Below the pieces are notes generated by a model. It did not search any database and was not told the origin of the DNA. It saw only the letters and a list, made by a program, of their open reading frames with translations. DNA of 21,736 bases from an uncultured Dialister sp. Its GTDB lineage: Bacteria > Bacillota > Negativicutes > Veillonellales > Dialisteraceae. Within the stretch, counting starts at the first letter, position 1. Every line of letters starts with the position of its first letter. The position numbers and the translations under genes were made by a program. Location: contig NZ_CAAFRZ010000233.1 in NCBI RefSeq assembly GCF_900765565.1, positions 1 through 21,736 on the forward strand, read 5' to 3'. This document shows positions 13,339 to 21,542 of the stretch, one piece after another.

Positions 13339-15549
13339 ATGGAAAACAGGGACCAGATGAGTGAAATTCACGTCAAAACGAATGTAATCAAGAGAAACGG
13401 CCAGGAAGTGTCTTTTGATATTACCAAGATCATCAACGCCATCGGCAAGGCGAATAAGGAAGTGGAATCCATCCACCAGATGAATGAATTCCAGATTCGC
13501 GCTGTGGCAGATATGATTGCCAAGAAAATTGCTTCTTTCCCCCATGCAGTAAACGTGGAAGATATCCAGGACATGGTGGAAAAGGGCATCATGGAAATGC
13601 GGGGTTACGAAGTAGCCCAGAAATATGTGCGCTACCGGTACAAGAGAGAAATCTCCCGCAAGAGCAACACCACCGATGACGGCATCCTGTCCCTCATCGA
13701 CCTTTCCAATGAAGAAGTGAAGCAGGAAAATTCCAATAAGAACCCGGTCATCAATTCCACCCAGCGTGACTACATGGCCGGCGAAGTATCCAAGGACCTC
13801 ACAAAGCGTCTCCTCCTGCCGGAAGATATCGTGAAAGCCCATGAAGAGGGGATCATCCATTTCCACGATGCCGATTACTTTGCCCAGAGGGAACACAACT
13901 GCGACCTCATCAACCTGGAAGACATGCTGCAGAACGGCACCGTCATCAGCCAGACCCTGATTGAGAAGCCCCATTCCTTCTTCACCGCCTGCAACGTAAC
14001 CACCCAGATTGTGGCACAGGTAGCATCGAACCAGTATGGCGGCCAGTCCTTTACCCTGGCCCACCTGGCTCCCTTCGTGGACGTGAGCCGCAAGAAGATT
14101 ACAAAGGAAGTCATGGAAGAGCGGAAAGAAACCGGCGAATCCATGGATCCTGCTATCATTGAAAAAATCGTGGAACGTCGGCTGAAGGAAGAAATCAAAT
14201 CCGGCATCCAGACTATCCAGTACCAGCTCATCACCCTCATGACCTGCAACGGACAGGCTCCATTTGTCACCATGTTCATGTACCTGGACGAAGTACCGGA
14301 CGGACAGACCCGGAAGGACCTGGCCATGATTATCGAAGAAGTGCTTCGCCAGCGTATGCAGGGCGTGAAGAATGAAAAGGGCGTATGGATTACCCCTGCC
14401 TTCCCGAAGCTTATTTACGTGCTGGATGAAGACAATATCCACGATGATTCCCCCTACTACTACCTCACGAAGCTGGCTGCGGAATGCACGGCCAAGAGAA
14501 TGGTGCCGGACTACATTTCCGCCAAGATCATGAAGCAGATGAAGAACGGCGATGTGTATCCCTGCATGGGCTGCCGCTCCTTCCTCACTCCGGACACCGA
14601 AGGTCTGGGACCCAAGGGCCAGCATAAATACTACGGCCGGTTCAACCAGGGCGTGGTCACCATTAACCTGGTAGACGTTGCCTGCTCCTCCGGCGGCGAC
14701 ATGGATAAGTTCTGGAAAATCCTGGAAGACCGCCTCGAACTTTGCCACCGGGCTCTTCGCTGCCGCCATGAACGGCTGCTGGGCACCGTATCCGATGTGG
14801 CACCGATTCTCTGGCAGTACGGCGCACTGGCCCGCCTGAAGAAGGGTGAAACCATCGATAAGCTCCTCTTCAACAACTACAGCACCATTTCCCTGGGCTA
14901 TGCAGGACTCTATGAAATGTGCGTCCGCATGCTGGGCGTGTCCCACACCACCGAAGAGGGCCGCAAGTTTGCCATGAAGGTCATGCAGAAGCTGAACGAT
15001 AAATGCGCGGAATGGAGAAAGAAAGAAAACATTTCCTACTCCGTCTATGGCACCCCCATGGAATCCACCACCTACAAGTTTGCTAAGTGCCTGCAGAAGC
15101 GGTTCGGCATCATCCCCGGTGTGACAGACAAGAACTACATCACCAACAGCTACCACGTCCATGTGGCAGAAAAGATTGATGCCTTCCACAAGCTGAAATT
15201 CGAATCGGAATTCCAGAAACTCTCCCCCGGCGGCGCTATTTCCTACATCGAAGTACCGAACATGCAGACCAATATTCCCGCTGTCCTCACGGTGATGAAG
15301 TACATCTACGAAAACATCATGTACGCAGAACTGAACACGAAGAGCGACTACTGCATGGTCTGCGGCTACGACGGCGAGATCAAGATTGTGGAAGATGAAA
15401 ACGGCAAGCTCGTCTGGGAATGCCCGAACTGCGGCAACCGTGACCAGCACAAGATGAGCGTAGCCAGAAGAACCTGCGGCTACATCGGCACCCAGTTCTG
15501 GAACCAGGGCCGCACCCAGGAAATCAAGGACAGAGTACTGCACCTGTAA
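13339..15549 (+). CDS. nrdD: Anaerobic ribonucleoside-triphosphate reductase (class III)
   Basis: Oxygen-sensitive glycyl-radical enzyme that reduces NTPs to dNTPs, activated by NrdG. The 736-residue product begins with an ATP-cone allosteric domain (VIKRNGQEVSFDITKIINAI onward, residues ~15-100). The catalytic barrel follows, with DADYFAQREHNCDLINLEDM, TACNVTTQIV and YPCMGCRSFLTPD supplying cysteines. A C-terminal zinc site is formed by CMVCGYDG and CPNCGNRD. The radical motif is RTCGYIG, G714 being the probable radical glycine, and the chain ends in DRVLHL. The ATG at 13339 has AGGGGAG 8 bases upstream; a GTG at 13315 would add 8 residues without a good site. Two NrdR boxes lie upstream. 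nrdG follows, but a 230-bp repeat element separates them. Confidence 0.96.
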   Translation: MENRDQMSEIHVKTNVIKRNGQEVSFDITKIINAIGKANKEVESIHQMNEFQIRAVADMIAKKIASFPHAVNVEDIQDMVEKGIMEMRGYEVAQKYVRYRYKREISRKSNTTDDGILSLIDLSNEEVKQENSNKNPVINSTQRDYMAGEVSKDLTKRLLLPEDIVKAHEEGIIHFHDADYFAQREHNCDLINLEDMLQNGTVISQTLIEKPHSFFTACNVTTQIVAQVASNQYGGQSFTLAHLAPFVDVSRKKITKEVMEERKETGESMDPAIIEKIVERRLKEEIKSGIQTIQYQLITLMTCNGQAPFVTMFMYLDEVPDGQTRKDLAMIIEEVLRQRMQGVKNEKGVWITPAFPKLIYVLDEDNIHDDSPYYYLTKLAAECTAKRMVPDYISAKIMKQMKNGDVYPCMGCRSFLTPDTEGLGPKGQHKYYGRFNQGVVTINLVDVACSSGGDMDKFWKILEDRLELCHRALRCRHERLLGTVSDVAPILWQYGALARLKKGETIDKLLFNNYSTISLGYAGLYEMCVRMLGVSHTTEEGRKFAMKVMQKLNDKCAEWRKKENISYSVYGTPMESTTYKFAKCLQKRFGIIPGVTDKNYITNSYHVHVAEKIDAFHKLKFESEFQKLSPGGAISYIEVPNMQTNIPAVLTVMKYIYENIMYAELNTKSDYCMVCGYDGEIKIVEDENGKLVWECPNCGNRDQHKMSVARRTCGYIGTQFWNQGRTQEIKDRVLHL

Positions 15550-15598
15550 GACCAGAAAGCTTTCATCCCAAATTCCTGATACTTACTCCGGCCATCAG

Positions 15599-15817
15599 TT
15601 AGGAGTGAGAAGTTAGGAGTTAGGAGTGAAGGTGCGGCGCACGATTCATAAAGCGCCGCAAATTATAAATACATAACCAGCCCCCACTGGCAACTGCTGA
15701 TGGGGGCTCCCTATTGGCACCGGAGCAGGTCCGCTTTGCGGCAATGGAATTCTTCATGCGGCGCATCTTTTTATCCGCGCCGCATCCAACACTCCTCACT
15801 CCTCACTCCTCACTTTT
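15599..15817. repeat. Repeat element between nrdD and nrdG, inverted heptad borders and two GC hairpins
   Basis: The left border is GTTAGGA/GTGAGAA heptads (15598-15628) plus the hairpin GCGGCGC-N12-GCGCCGC (15634-15659). The right border is a second hairpin GCGGCGC-N12-GCGCCGC (15758-15783) plus CACTCCT heptads (15790-15814). The interior includes a CCCCCACTGG...GGGGGCT stem-like stretch (15682-15709). No coding frame. It resembles 10755-10975 in layout and size. Confidence 0.8.
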
Positions 15818-15876
15818 ATCTCTGACCTTACTTTAGAGCCAATGTCCCCTTCCCTATAACTACAAAAGGAGTTTCC

Positions 15877-16431
15877 ATGAAATACGCTAACTTTAAACAA
15901 TACGACATCGCCAACGGGCCGGGTATCCGGTTCTCCCTCTTCGTTTCCGGCTGCACCCACCACTGCAAGGGCTGCTTCAACCCGGAAACCTGGGACTTCA
16001 ACTACGGTAAGCCTTTCACAAAGGACGTGGAAGACTTCATCCTGAAGGAAGTGGGCCATGAATTCTACGAAGGCATGACCCTCCTGGGCGGGGAACCGAT
16101 GGAACCGGTGAACCAGAAAGGACTCCTCCCCCTGGTGAAGCGGTTCAAGGAAATGTACCCTAAAAAGACCCTCTGGTGCTTCACAGGGTACCTCTACGAC
16201 CGGGACCTTCTTGGCCACTTCGCCAAGGTCATGCCGGAAACCATGGAACTCCTGAAGCGCATCGACGTCCTGGTGGACGGGGAATTCATGCTGGACAAGA
16301 AGGATGTGACCCTTCTGTTCAAAGGTTCTTCCAACCAGCGCACCATCGACGTGCCAAAGAGCCTCAAAGCCGGAAAGATCATTACCTGGGACCCTGGAGA
16401 TACAAGCATGTCCCCAAATTCGAAGATTTGA
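15877..16431 (+). CDS. nrdG: Anaerobic ribonucleotide reductase activating protein (radical SAM)
   Basis: Radical S-adenosylmethionine enzyme that installs the glycyl radical on NrdD. The 184 residues include the 4Fe-4S binding motif CTHHCKGC (C26, C30, C33; C-x3-C-x2-C), the GGEP-type SAM motif LLGGEPM, and the N-terminal YDIANGPGIRFSLFVSGC typical of NrdG. The start has AAAGGAG 6 bases upstream. A strong terminator follows at 16436-16464. It is separated from nrdD by 327 bases, much longer than the few bases usual for nrdDG; the gap is filled by a repeat element. Transcription may still come through from nrdD, as no clear promoter is seen at 15818-15866. Confidence 0.95.
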   Translation: MKYANFKQYDIANGPGIRFSLFVSGCTHHCKGCFNPETWDFNYGKPFTKDVEDFILKEVGHEFYEGMTLLGGEPMEPVNQKGLLPLVKRFKEMYPKKTLWCFTGYLYDRDLLGHFAKVMPETMELLKRIDVLVDGEFMLDKKDVTLLFKGSSNQRTIDVPKSLKAGKIITWDPGDTSMSPNSKI

Positions 16432-16435
16432 GCAT

Positions 16436-16464
16436 AAAAAAGCACCCCGCAGGGGTGCTTTTTT
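16436..16464 (+). terminator. Intrinsic terminator of nrdG
   Basis: AAAAAAGCACCCC/GGGGTGCTTTTTT, a 13-bp perfect stem with a 3-base loop and a T6 tract, 5 bases after the stop codon. Confidence 0.95.
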
Positions 16465-16498
16465 AGCATGCTAACGTTGAGAGTCACTGGAGCGGGGG

Positions 16499-16632
16499 CT
16501 TCTAGCTCCTAGCTGCTAGCTTTCAGGAAAGCTCTACAGCCTACGTCATGAATTCTGTCCGGTTCTACCCGATTGGAAAGCGCCGCAGGCGAACCAACTT
16601 TCCTGGTTGCTAGAAGCTAATAGCTAGAAGCT
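16499..16632. repeat. Repeat element with inverted CTAGCTG/GCTAGAA borders
   Basis: The left border has TTCTAGCTCCTAGCTGCTAG (16499-16518). The right border has GCTAGAAGCTAATAGCTAGA (16610-16629), the inverted form. The interior contains AGCGCCGCAGGCG. It shares words with 8548-8580 and fills the space between the nrdG terminator and the CstA stop codon. No terminator for CstA is evident. Confidence 0.65.
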
Positions 16633-16674
16633 CCGCCCCATTGACTCTGCCCGTCAGCGCTCAATCCCAACAAC

Positions 16675-18435
16675 TCAGTCTTCTAAGTCATCCAGGACGG
16701 GGATTTCTTCTTCCTTTTCCACACGGGCCATCTTCCGCTGGCGGAAAATGGTGCGGCAGCCTTCCGCTGCCAGCTCCAGGGCCAGGCAGATGAGGAGGAT
16801 GCCAATGCCGGCCTGGGCATAAGGGCCCCAGTCGGTGGCACCATTCATGATCATGAGCACCTGGTTCCGTACGATAATGGCCAGGGAACTGATGGTAACC
16901 ACCATCATGAAGGCCATGGGGAACAGGAACATTTTGTTATTCTTCCCCGCATTGCCCAGCCAGGTCGCCACGGCCAGGAGGCCGATGCCTGCCAGCAGCT
17001 GGTTTGCCGCGCCGAAGAGGCCCCAGATCTTCATGAAGCCTCCCATGCCCAGCATGATGCCGAAAAATACGGTGATAATAGTGGCGAAATAGGGATTTAC
17101 CATGATTTTCTTGAAGGTGCCGTCAATATCCTTCGGTGTCTGTCCCGGTTCCAGCCAGAATTCCTGGAACATGAAGCGGGCCAGCCTCGTTGCCGTATCG
17201 AGGGATGTGAGGCAGAAAGCGGAATAGGTCAGTACCAGCAGGGTGTACATGCTCGTTTCCAGGGAAGCCATGCCGGGGATAGCACCAATCATGGCAGCAA
17301 TGCCGCCGGCAAAGATATCGGTGGCCCCCTTGATGTGTCCCGTCTCCCGGGCATAGGCAATGGCGCAGAGAGTAATAATGGCCAGCACGCATTCCAGCAG
17401 CATGCCGCCGTAGGCGATGGGCTTGGCGTCGGACTCTTTATCCAGCTGCTTTGACGTGGTGCCGGAGGAAACGAGGGAATGGAAACCGGAAATGGCGCCG
17501 CAGGCTACGGTGGTAAAGAGGATGGGGAACAGGTACTGGACGCCGTTGCCGTTATCCACGGAGAATCCGGTGTACGCCGGGAACAGGTCCGGGTTAATAT
17601 CCGGATGGGCCCCCACAATGCCCACCACCGCCACAATGAGCATGGCGTAGAGAAGGAACGAGGACAGGTAGTCCCGGGGCTGCAGGAGAATCCACACCGG
17701 CGTTACGGAGGCGATGGTGATATAGAGACCGATGAGCCACATCCAGGTGGTGGTGGAGAAATAAAAGGGATGGAAATTCATACCGATGGCCATGCAGATG
17801 ACGATGGCCGCTACCCCAAGGATAGTGGACGCCGCCATGCCCGTATGCCGGCGGTAGACGGCAAAGCCGAAAACAATGGCTACCGCTATAAAGAGCATGG
17901 ATACCATGGCCACAGAGGCCTGGGTGGCGCTCTTCGCTTCATTCACTACCCCATTTTCATAGACCGCACCGAAGGTGGAGGCCACGATGGCTGCAAAGGC
18001 CGCCACCACCAGAATCAGGGTGAGATAGGAAAAGATAATGAAAAGCTGTTTTGCCCGTTTGGACATGTTGGCAGAAATGATTTCCCCGATGGACTGGCCA
18101 TTGTGGCGGACCGAAGCGAAGAGGGCGCCGAAATCATGGACGCCGCCAAAGAAAATGCCTCCCACCAGGACCCAGAGGGTCACCGGCAGCCATCCGAACA
18201 TGGCCGCCCCGATGGGTCCCGTAATGGGTCCTGCACCGGCGATGGACGAGAAATGATGGCCCATGAGCACCGGCGCCTTGGCCGGTACATAGTCCACCCC
18301 ATCTTCCATGGTATGGGCAGGGGTAGGAATATCACCTTTTCCTACACCCCATTGCTTCACGAGCCATCGGCCATAGAAGATATAACCACATAACAGAATC
18401 ACTAAGCAGATAGAAAGCAGTACCAGGGTATTCAT
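16675..18435 (-). CDS. cstA: CstA-family carrier (carbon starvation protein; pyruvate/peptide transporter)
   Basis: Polytopic inner-membrane protein of 586 residues. E. coli relatives CstA and BtsT (both around 700 residues) take up peptides and/or pyruvate; this is the shorter form common in Firmicutes. The family signature HHFSSIAGAGPITGPIGAA stands near residue 60, after an N-terminal helix and the DYVPAKAPVLMGHHF segment. Another conserved stretch is GGIFFGGVHDFGALFASVRH. About 14-16 hydrophobic helices follow. The cytoplasmic C-terminus is charged (RQRKMARVEKEEEIPVLDD). The ATG at 18435 (MNTLVLLS) has AAGGGGGG 7 bases upstream; an in-frame TTG at 18456 would overlap that site. The gene is single, with a repeat element downstream. 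Confidence 0.92.
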   Translation of the reverse strand: MNTLVLLSICLVILLCGYIFYGRWLVKQWGVGKGDIPTPAHTMEDGVDYVPAKAPVLMGHHFSSIAGAGPITGPIGAAMFGWLPVTLWVLVGGIFFGGVHDFGALFASVRHNGQSIGEIISANMSKRAKQLFIIFSYLTLILVVAAFAAIVASTFGAVYENGVVNEAKSATQASVAMVSMLFIAVAIVFGFAVYRRHTGMAASTILGVAAIVICMAIGMNFHPFYFSTTTWMWLIGLYITIASVTPVWILLQPRDYLSSFLLYAMLIVAVVGIVGAHPDINPDLFPAYTGFSVDNGNGVQYLFPILFTTVACGAISGFHSLVSSGTTSKQLDKESDAKPIAYGGMLLECVLAIITLCAIAYARETGHIKGATDIFAGGIAAMIGAIPGMASLETSMYTLLVLTYSAFCLTSLDTATRLARFMFQEFWLEPGQTPKDIDGTFKKIMVNPYFATIITVFFGIMLGMGGFMKIWGLFGAANQLLAGIGLLAVATWLGNAGKNNKMFLFPMAFMMVVTISSLAIIVRNQVLMIMNGATDWGPYAQAGIGILLICLALELAAEGCRTIFRQRKMARVEKEEEIPVLDDLED

Positions 18436-18540
18436 ACATGGTCCCCCCTTGAACAAATAGAGAGTGAGTAACTGAAATGGCTAATATGAAACAGGCATTG
18501 ACTGCCAATCGTTATGCAGGGAAATTTACAGCTGCCGGGA

Positions 18541-19125
18541 TCACGCTTCCTTTAAGAGGCGGCTCCGGGCAAATACCTGGCGCAGCCCCTTTTCCATGCA
18601 TTTTCCAGCCCGGTTGAAACGGAATCGGCCGGTAGAAAGGTCCAGGGCCCCTGCATGGATTTCCATCCACCCGTGGAAGGAATAGAGGAAGGTCCTGTAA
18701 AAACGACAGGCCTCCAGTTCCTTTGCCGCCTCTTCGTCCATGGAATCGCAGATAAAGATAGGCGATACATAGGTATACATATGGCCGGAACCGATGTGGG
18801 CCATATCCAACCCTGCTTCACAGGCATAGTTCCAGAGTTCCCTGAACAGGGGTACCGTCAGGTGGGGCACCGTAAAGACGAACAGGAACTCCTCCTGCGC
18901 CGTACTCCAGAGGGTAGACGAATGGAAGAGAAAATATTTCTCCGCCTTCTCATAGTATTCACAAACCGCTGCGAGCCGGGCCTTTCCGGAAAAGAAGGGC
19001 CGCTCCATATGGACGGCCTCCCGGAACCCCTCACCTTCCTCCTTTCCTCCATCAAACCGGGTAATCGTATAGTAGCGGCGGTAACCGGCCAGGAGCCGCT
19101 CCACCGCCTCCTCCCTTTCTCCCAT
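18541..19125 (-). CDS. Unknown conserved-looking protein
   Basis: A 194-residue soluble protein I do not recognise. It has no signal peptide or long hydrophobic segment. It reads as an alpha/beta domain rich in aromatics: RYYTITRFDGG near the N-terminus, ICEYYEKAEKYFLFHSS-like centre, FLFVFTVPHLTVPLFRELWNY, and a histidine/glycine stretch AHIGSGHMYTYVSPIFICD around residue 115. The C-terminus is basic. The start at 19125 (MGEREEAVE) is chosen because AAAGGAGG stands just upstream; the ATG at 19140 overlaps that site. It is followed closely by CstA but separated by about 100 bases with no clear terminator. Codon use looks like the neighbours'. Confidence 0.75.
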   Translation of the reverse strand: MGEREEAVERLLAGYRRYYTITRFDGGKEEGEGFREAVHMERPFFSGKARLAAVCEYYEKAEKYFLFHSSTLWSTAQEEFLFVFTVPHLTVPLFRELWNYACEAGLDMAHIGSGHMYTYVSPIFICDSMDEEAAKELEACRFYRTFLYSFHGWMEIHAGALDLSTGRFRFNRAGKCMEKGLRQVFARSRLLKEA

Positions 19126-19280
19126 GGTGCCTCCTTTCATGTAAAAATGTAATCCGTAAAAAACATTATGTAATGGTATTTGCTTAAATATACTCTATTT
19201 TTAGAATTTTCTCCAATAGAAGAAACTCATAGAGATTGCAAAGGATAATGAGATGCACTTATAGGAGATGCAATAGATCA

Positions 19281-19818
<538 letters not shown>

Positions 19819-19935
19819 ACTTTTTCCCCTCAGTCACTTTTTCCCTTTCAGCCACCTCATTCCTTCCTGTCAATTCCCTGCTTTTCTCCAGTACGATTTT
19901 AGCCATTCCTATTATCATTTAGTACTCTTCCAACG

Positions 19936-19974
19936 CAAAAAAATTCCTGCCAGTGGGGAAACTGACAGGAATTT
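19936..19974 (-). terminator. Intrinsic terminator without an obvious gene
   Basis: AAATTCCTG (19941-19949) pairs with CAGGAATTT (19966-19974), with an inner CAGT/ACTG stem. On the minus strand it is followed by seven T. The nearest minus-strand gene upstream (trxA) has its own terminator. Confidence 0.85.
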
Positions 19975-20111
19975 ATGGAGAGAGGGTAAATTATTATCAA
20001 GAAAATCCAATGTCAAAAAGATAAGAAAGAGCACACCTCCTTTATCTACCACATCACCGATATTTCCTGTCTTCACGGGGAATTGAATCCAGGAAAACGA
20101 TGAATGTCTTC

Positions 20112-20130
20112 AGTTGACCACCGGTCAACT
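20112..20130. promoter_or_regulatory. 19-bp perfect operator-like palindrome
   Basis: AGTTGACC-ACC-GGTCAACT: 8-bp arms and a 3-base centre. It lies about 10 bases downstream of the minus-strand -10 box, over the predicted transcription start. This is where a repressor would block the promoter. Size and symmetry suit a TetR- or MarR-type dimer; the regulator is not in the window as far as can be told. Confidence 0.6.
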
Positions 20131-20139
20131 TATGTTCAT

Positions 20140-20167
20140 ATTATAGCACCTTTTTCTTAAAGTGCAA
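20140..20167 (-). promoter_or_regulatory. Promoter of the orphan transcript
   Basis: Minus strand TTGCAC (20162-20167), a 16-base spacer and TGCTATAAT with the perfect -10 at 20140-20145. A 16-bp A/T palindrome (20175-20190) lies just upstream and could act as an UP element or a regulator site. Confidence 0.65.
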
Positions 20168-20260
20168 GTACTTTAAAATAAATTTATTTTGTTCATTTTT
20201 ATTAAACGTTAGCATTATTATCGTTATATATATTACAATTTAATTACCGAAAGTAAAATA

Positions 20261-20290
20261 AAAAAGGACCGTCCCTTGACGGCCCTTTTT
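20261..20290 (-). terminator. Intrinsic terminator of trxA
   Basis: AAAAAGG-CCGTC and GACGG-CCTTTTT arms (one mismatch) around a short loop, followed on the minus strand by further T. It lies 18 bases after the trxA stop codon. Confidence 0.85.
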
Positions 20291-20308
20291 ATGCCTATTC
20301 CGTAAGAT

Positions 20309-20632
20309 TTACTGCATCATGGATTCCAGCTGGTTAATGAATTCTTCCTGGGGAATGGCACCGATCATGCGGTTCACTTCCTGGCCATCCTTGAAGAGGA
20401 CGATGGTAGGAATGGACATGATGTCGAACTGTCCTGCCAGTTCCTGCATTTCGTCTACGTCTACTTTGCAGAAGTTCACTTTGTCCCCCAGTACCTTTTC
20501 CGCATTTTCCATGACCGGAGCCATCATCCGGCAGGGGCCGCACCAGGTGGCCCAGAAGTCGATGAGGCTGTAACCTTTATGGTTCGTAATTTCATTGGCA
20601 AACTGTTCATTGTTGTGGATTTCAGTAATCAT
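20309..20632 (-). CDS. trxA: Thioredoxin
   Basis: Cytoplasmic disulfide reductase of 107 residues, the standard thioredoxin length. The active site is WCGPC (C31 and C34) in DFWATWCGPCRMMAP, and the cis-proline loop is MSIPTIVLF. VDVDE and the C-terminal helix also fit. It keeps protein thiols reduced and may serve peroxidases and other reductases. The start at 20632 has AAGGAG 8 bases upstream. It is a single gene with a promoter at 20683-20710 and its own terminator. No thioredoxin reductase is adjacent. Confidence 0.97.
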   Translation of the reverse strand: MITEIHNNEQFANEITNHKGYSLIDFWATWCGPCRMMAPVMENAEKVLGDKVNFCKVDVDEMQELAGQFDIMSIPTIVLFKDGQEVNRMIGAIPQEEFINQLESMMQ

Positions 20633-20682
20633 AAATATCGCTCCTTATCTGTATCATTACATTTAACTCTTTCGATGTATTT

Positions 20683-20710
20683 ATTATATCACAAACCATC
20701 TATCGTGCAA
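20683..20710 (-). promoter_or_regulatory. trxA promoter
   Basis: Minus strand TTGCAC (20705-20710), a 16-base spacer and TATAAT (20683-20688). It has the same -35 word and the same spacing as the orphan promoter at 20140-20167. Confidence 0.65.
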
Positions 20711-20749
20711 GGAGTAAATTGATAGACTTGAATATTTCAATTGAGAGGA

Positions 20750-20900
20750 TAGATTTGAGATTTGAGATTTGAGAGTTGAGCTCCCGCGGCTGTGCCGCAA
20801 AGGCCCAGCCTGCGGCGCTTCTAATGGCTCAGTTCCGCTGCCTGACGACTGGCGGCTCCGCTGAGGCCCTCAATTCTCTTGCCTCAAATCTCAATTCTTT
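20750..20900. repeat. Repeat block: TTTGAGA heptads, GC stems and CTCAATT words
   Basis: TTTGAGA heptads (20754-20774) are followed by CGCGGCTGTGCCGC (20784-20797) and other GC stems. The end CCTCAATTCTCTTGCCTCAA (20867-20886 and on to 20897) is nearly identical to 1946-1976. Non-coding. Confidence 0.7.
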
Positions 20901-20949
20901 CCCTGAAGCCCGCAGCCCCAACGCAGTTGACTCCAAACGGCAGTACCAG

Positions 20950-20979
20950 AAAAGCGGCCGGATGGCTCCGACCGCTTTT
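20950..20979 (-). terminator. Likely terminator of the nitroreductase gene
   Basis: AAAAGCGG/CCGCTTTT with an inner CGG/CCG; a short T-tract (CTTTTC) on the minus strand. It ends 8 bases before the stop codon. Confidence 0.65.
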
Positions 20980-20986
20980 CCTTCCT

Positions 20987-21505
20987 TTATTTCTTATGTT
21001 TCCCATAGAGGTCGTAGGATACGGCCTGTTCATCGTAATGGTTCATACGGACAGGCTGCCGTGCTGCATAGCCTACGGCGATGATACAGAAGGGATCCAG
21101 TTCATCAGGGATATCCAGAATATGGCAGAGATGGACTTTTCTGTCCTGGTAAGGGTACACCTGCATCCACAGGGTAGAGAGGCCCAGGTGCTCCGCTTCA
21201 ATGAGAATATTCTGGGCTGCTGCGGCGCAGTCGAAGGACCATTCCTCAGGGAAGGAAATGCCCTCTTTCTTGCCTACAATGACAATGGCTGCCGATGCCT
21301 TCCGGGCAGGTCCGGCGATGATGCTGTTATGGGAAATAGCCTTGACCAGGTCTTCCTGGGTAACGATGATGAAATCCCGGGATTTCTGGTTGCCCACAGC
21401 CCTTGCCTGCATGCCCGCTTTCACCAGTGTCAGCAGCTGGTCATCGGGAACCGGGGTGAGTTCCTTGAAATAGCGGCAGGTACCTCTTCTGAAAATTTCG
21501 TCCAT
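20987..21505 (-). CDS. Nitroreductase family protein (FMN-dependent)
   Basis: Cytoplasmic flavoenzyme fold of 172 residues that reduces nitro compounds or quinones with NAD(P)H; this short form is common in anaerobes. The N-terminal FMN-binding motif is RRGTCRYF (canonical RR-S-x-R-x-F/Y). Further family features are LLTLVKAGMQARAVGNQKSRDF (A-P/G-S/N pattern), DCAAAAQNILIEAEHLGLSTLW and GYAARQP near the C-terminus. The start at 21505 (MDEIFRRG) has GGAGG 8 bases upstream; an in-frame ATG at 21577 would add 24 unlikely residues. It is a single gene with a -10 TATAAT at 21537-21542 (minus). The natural substrate cannot be told. Confidence 0.92.
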   Translation of the reverse strand: MDEIFRRGTCRYFKELTPVPDDQLLTLVKAGMQARAVGNQKSRDFIIVTQEDLVKAISHNSIIAGPARKASAAIVIVGKKEGISFPEEWSFDCAAAAQNILIEAEHLGLSTLWMQVYPYQDRKVHLCHILDIPDELDPFCIIAVGYAARQPVRMNHYDEQAVSYDLYGKHKK

Positions 21506-21536
21506 GGTTCTTCCTCCTTCATATGTTTGTAATGTT

Positions 21537-21542
21537 ATTATA
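21537..21542 (-). promoter_or_regulatory. -10 box of the nitroreductase gene
   Basis: Minus strand TATAAT 32 bases before the ATG; the -35 (CGTAAC at 17-base spacing) is poor. The remaining 21543-21736 shows no gene. It holds only a CTCCCC/GGGGG inverted stretch (21568-21588) and A/T-rich sequence. Confidence 0.45.

Larger units (their letters stand above)
19934..20133 (-). ncRNA. Candidate orphan structured transcript
   Basis: Between a good promoter (20140-20167) and a strong terminator (19936-19974) lie about 200 transcribed bases on the minus strand with no convincing gene. The RNA could form CAGGAAA/TTTCCTG-type stems (20063-20096), an AGATAA/TTATCT stem with AAGGAGG in its loop (20019-20047) followed by T5, and the terminator. 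The CAGGAA word of the first stem could instead pair with TTCCTG of the terminator. This would be a possible attenuator or small RNA. The family is not recognised. A 38-codon frame after the AAGGAGG runs through the terminator and is not favoured. Confidence 0.4.

Noticed and set aside
13237..15543. A 768-codon open frame on the minus strand
   Set aside because: It is the antisense of nrdD, whose protein has clear class III reductase motifs. The antisense translation is histidine/glycine/valine-rich without a known domain and has no ribosome binding site.
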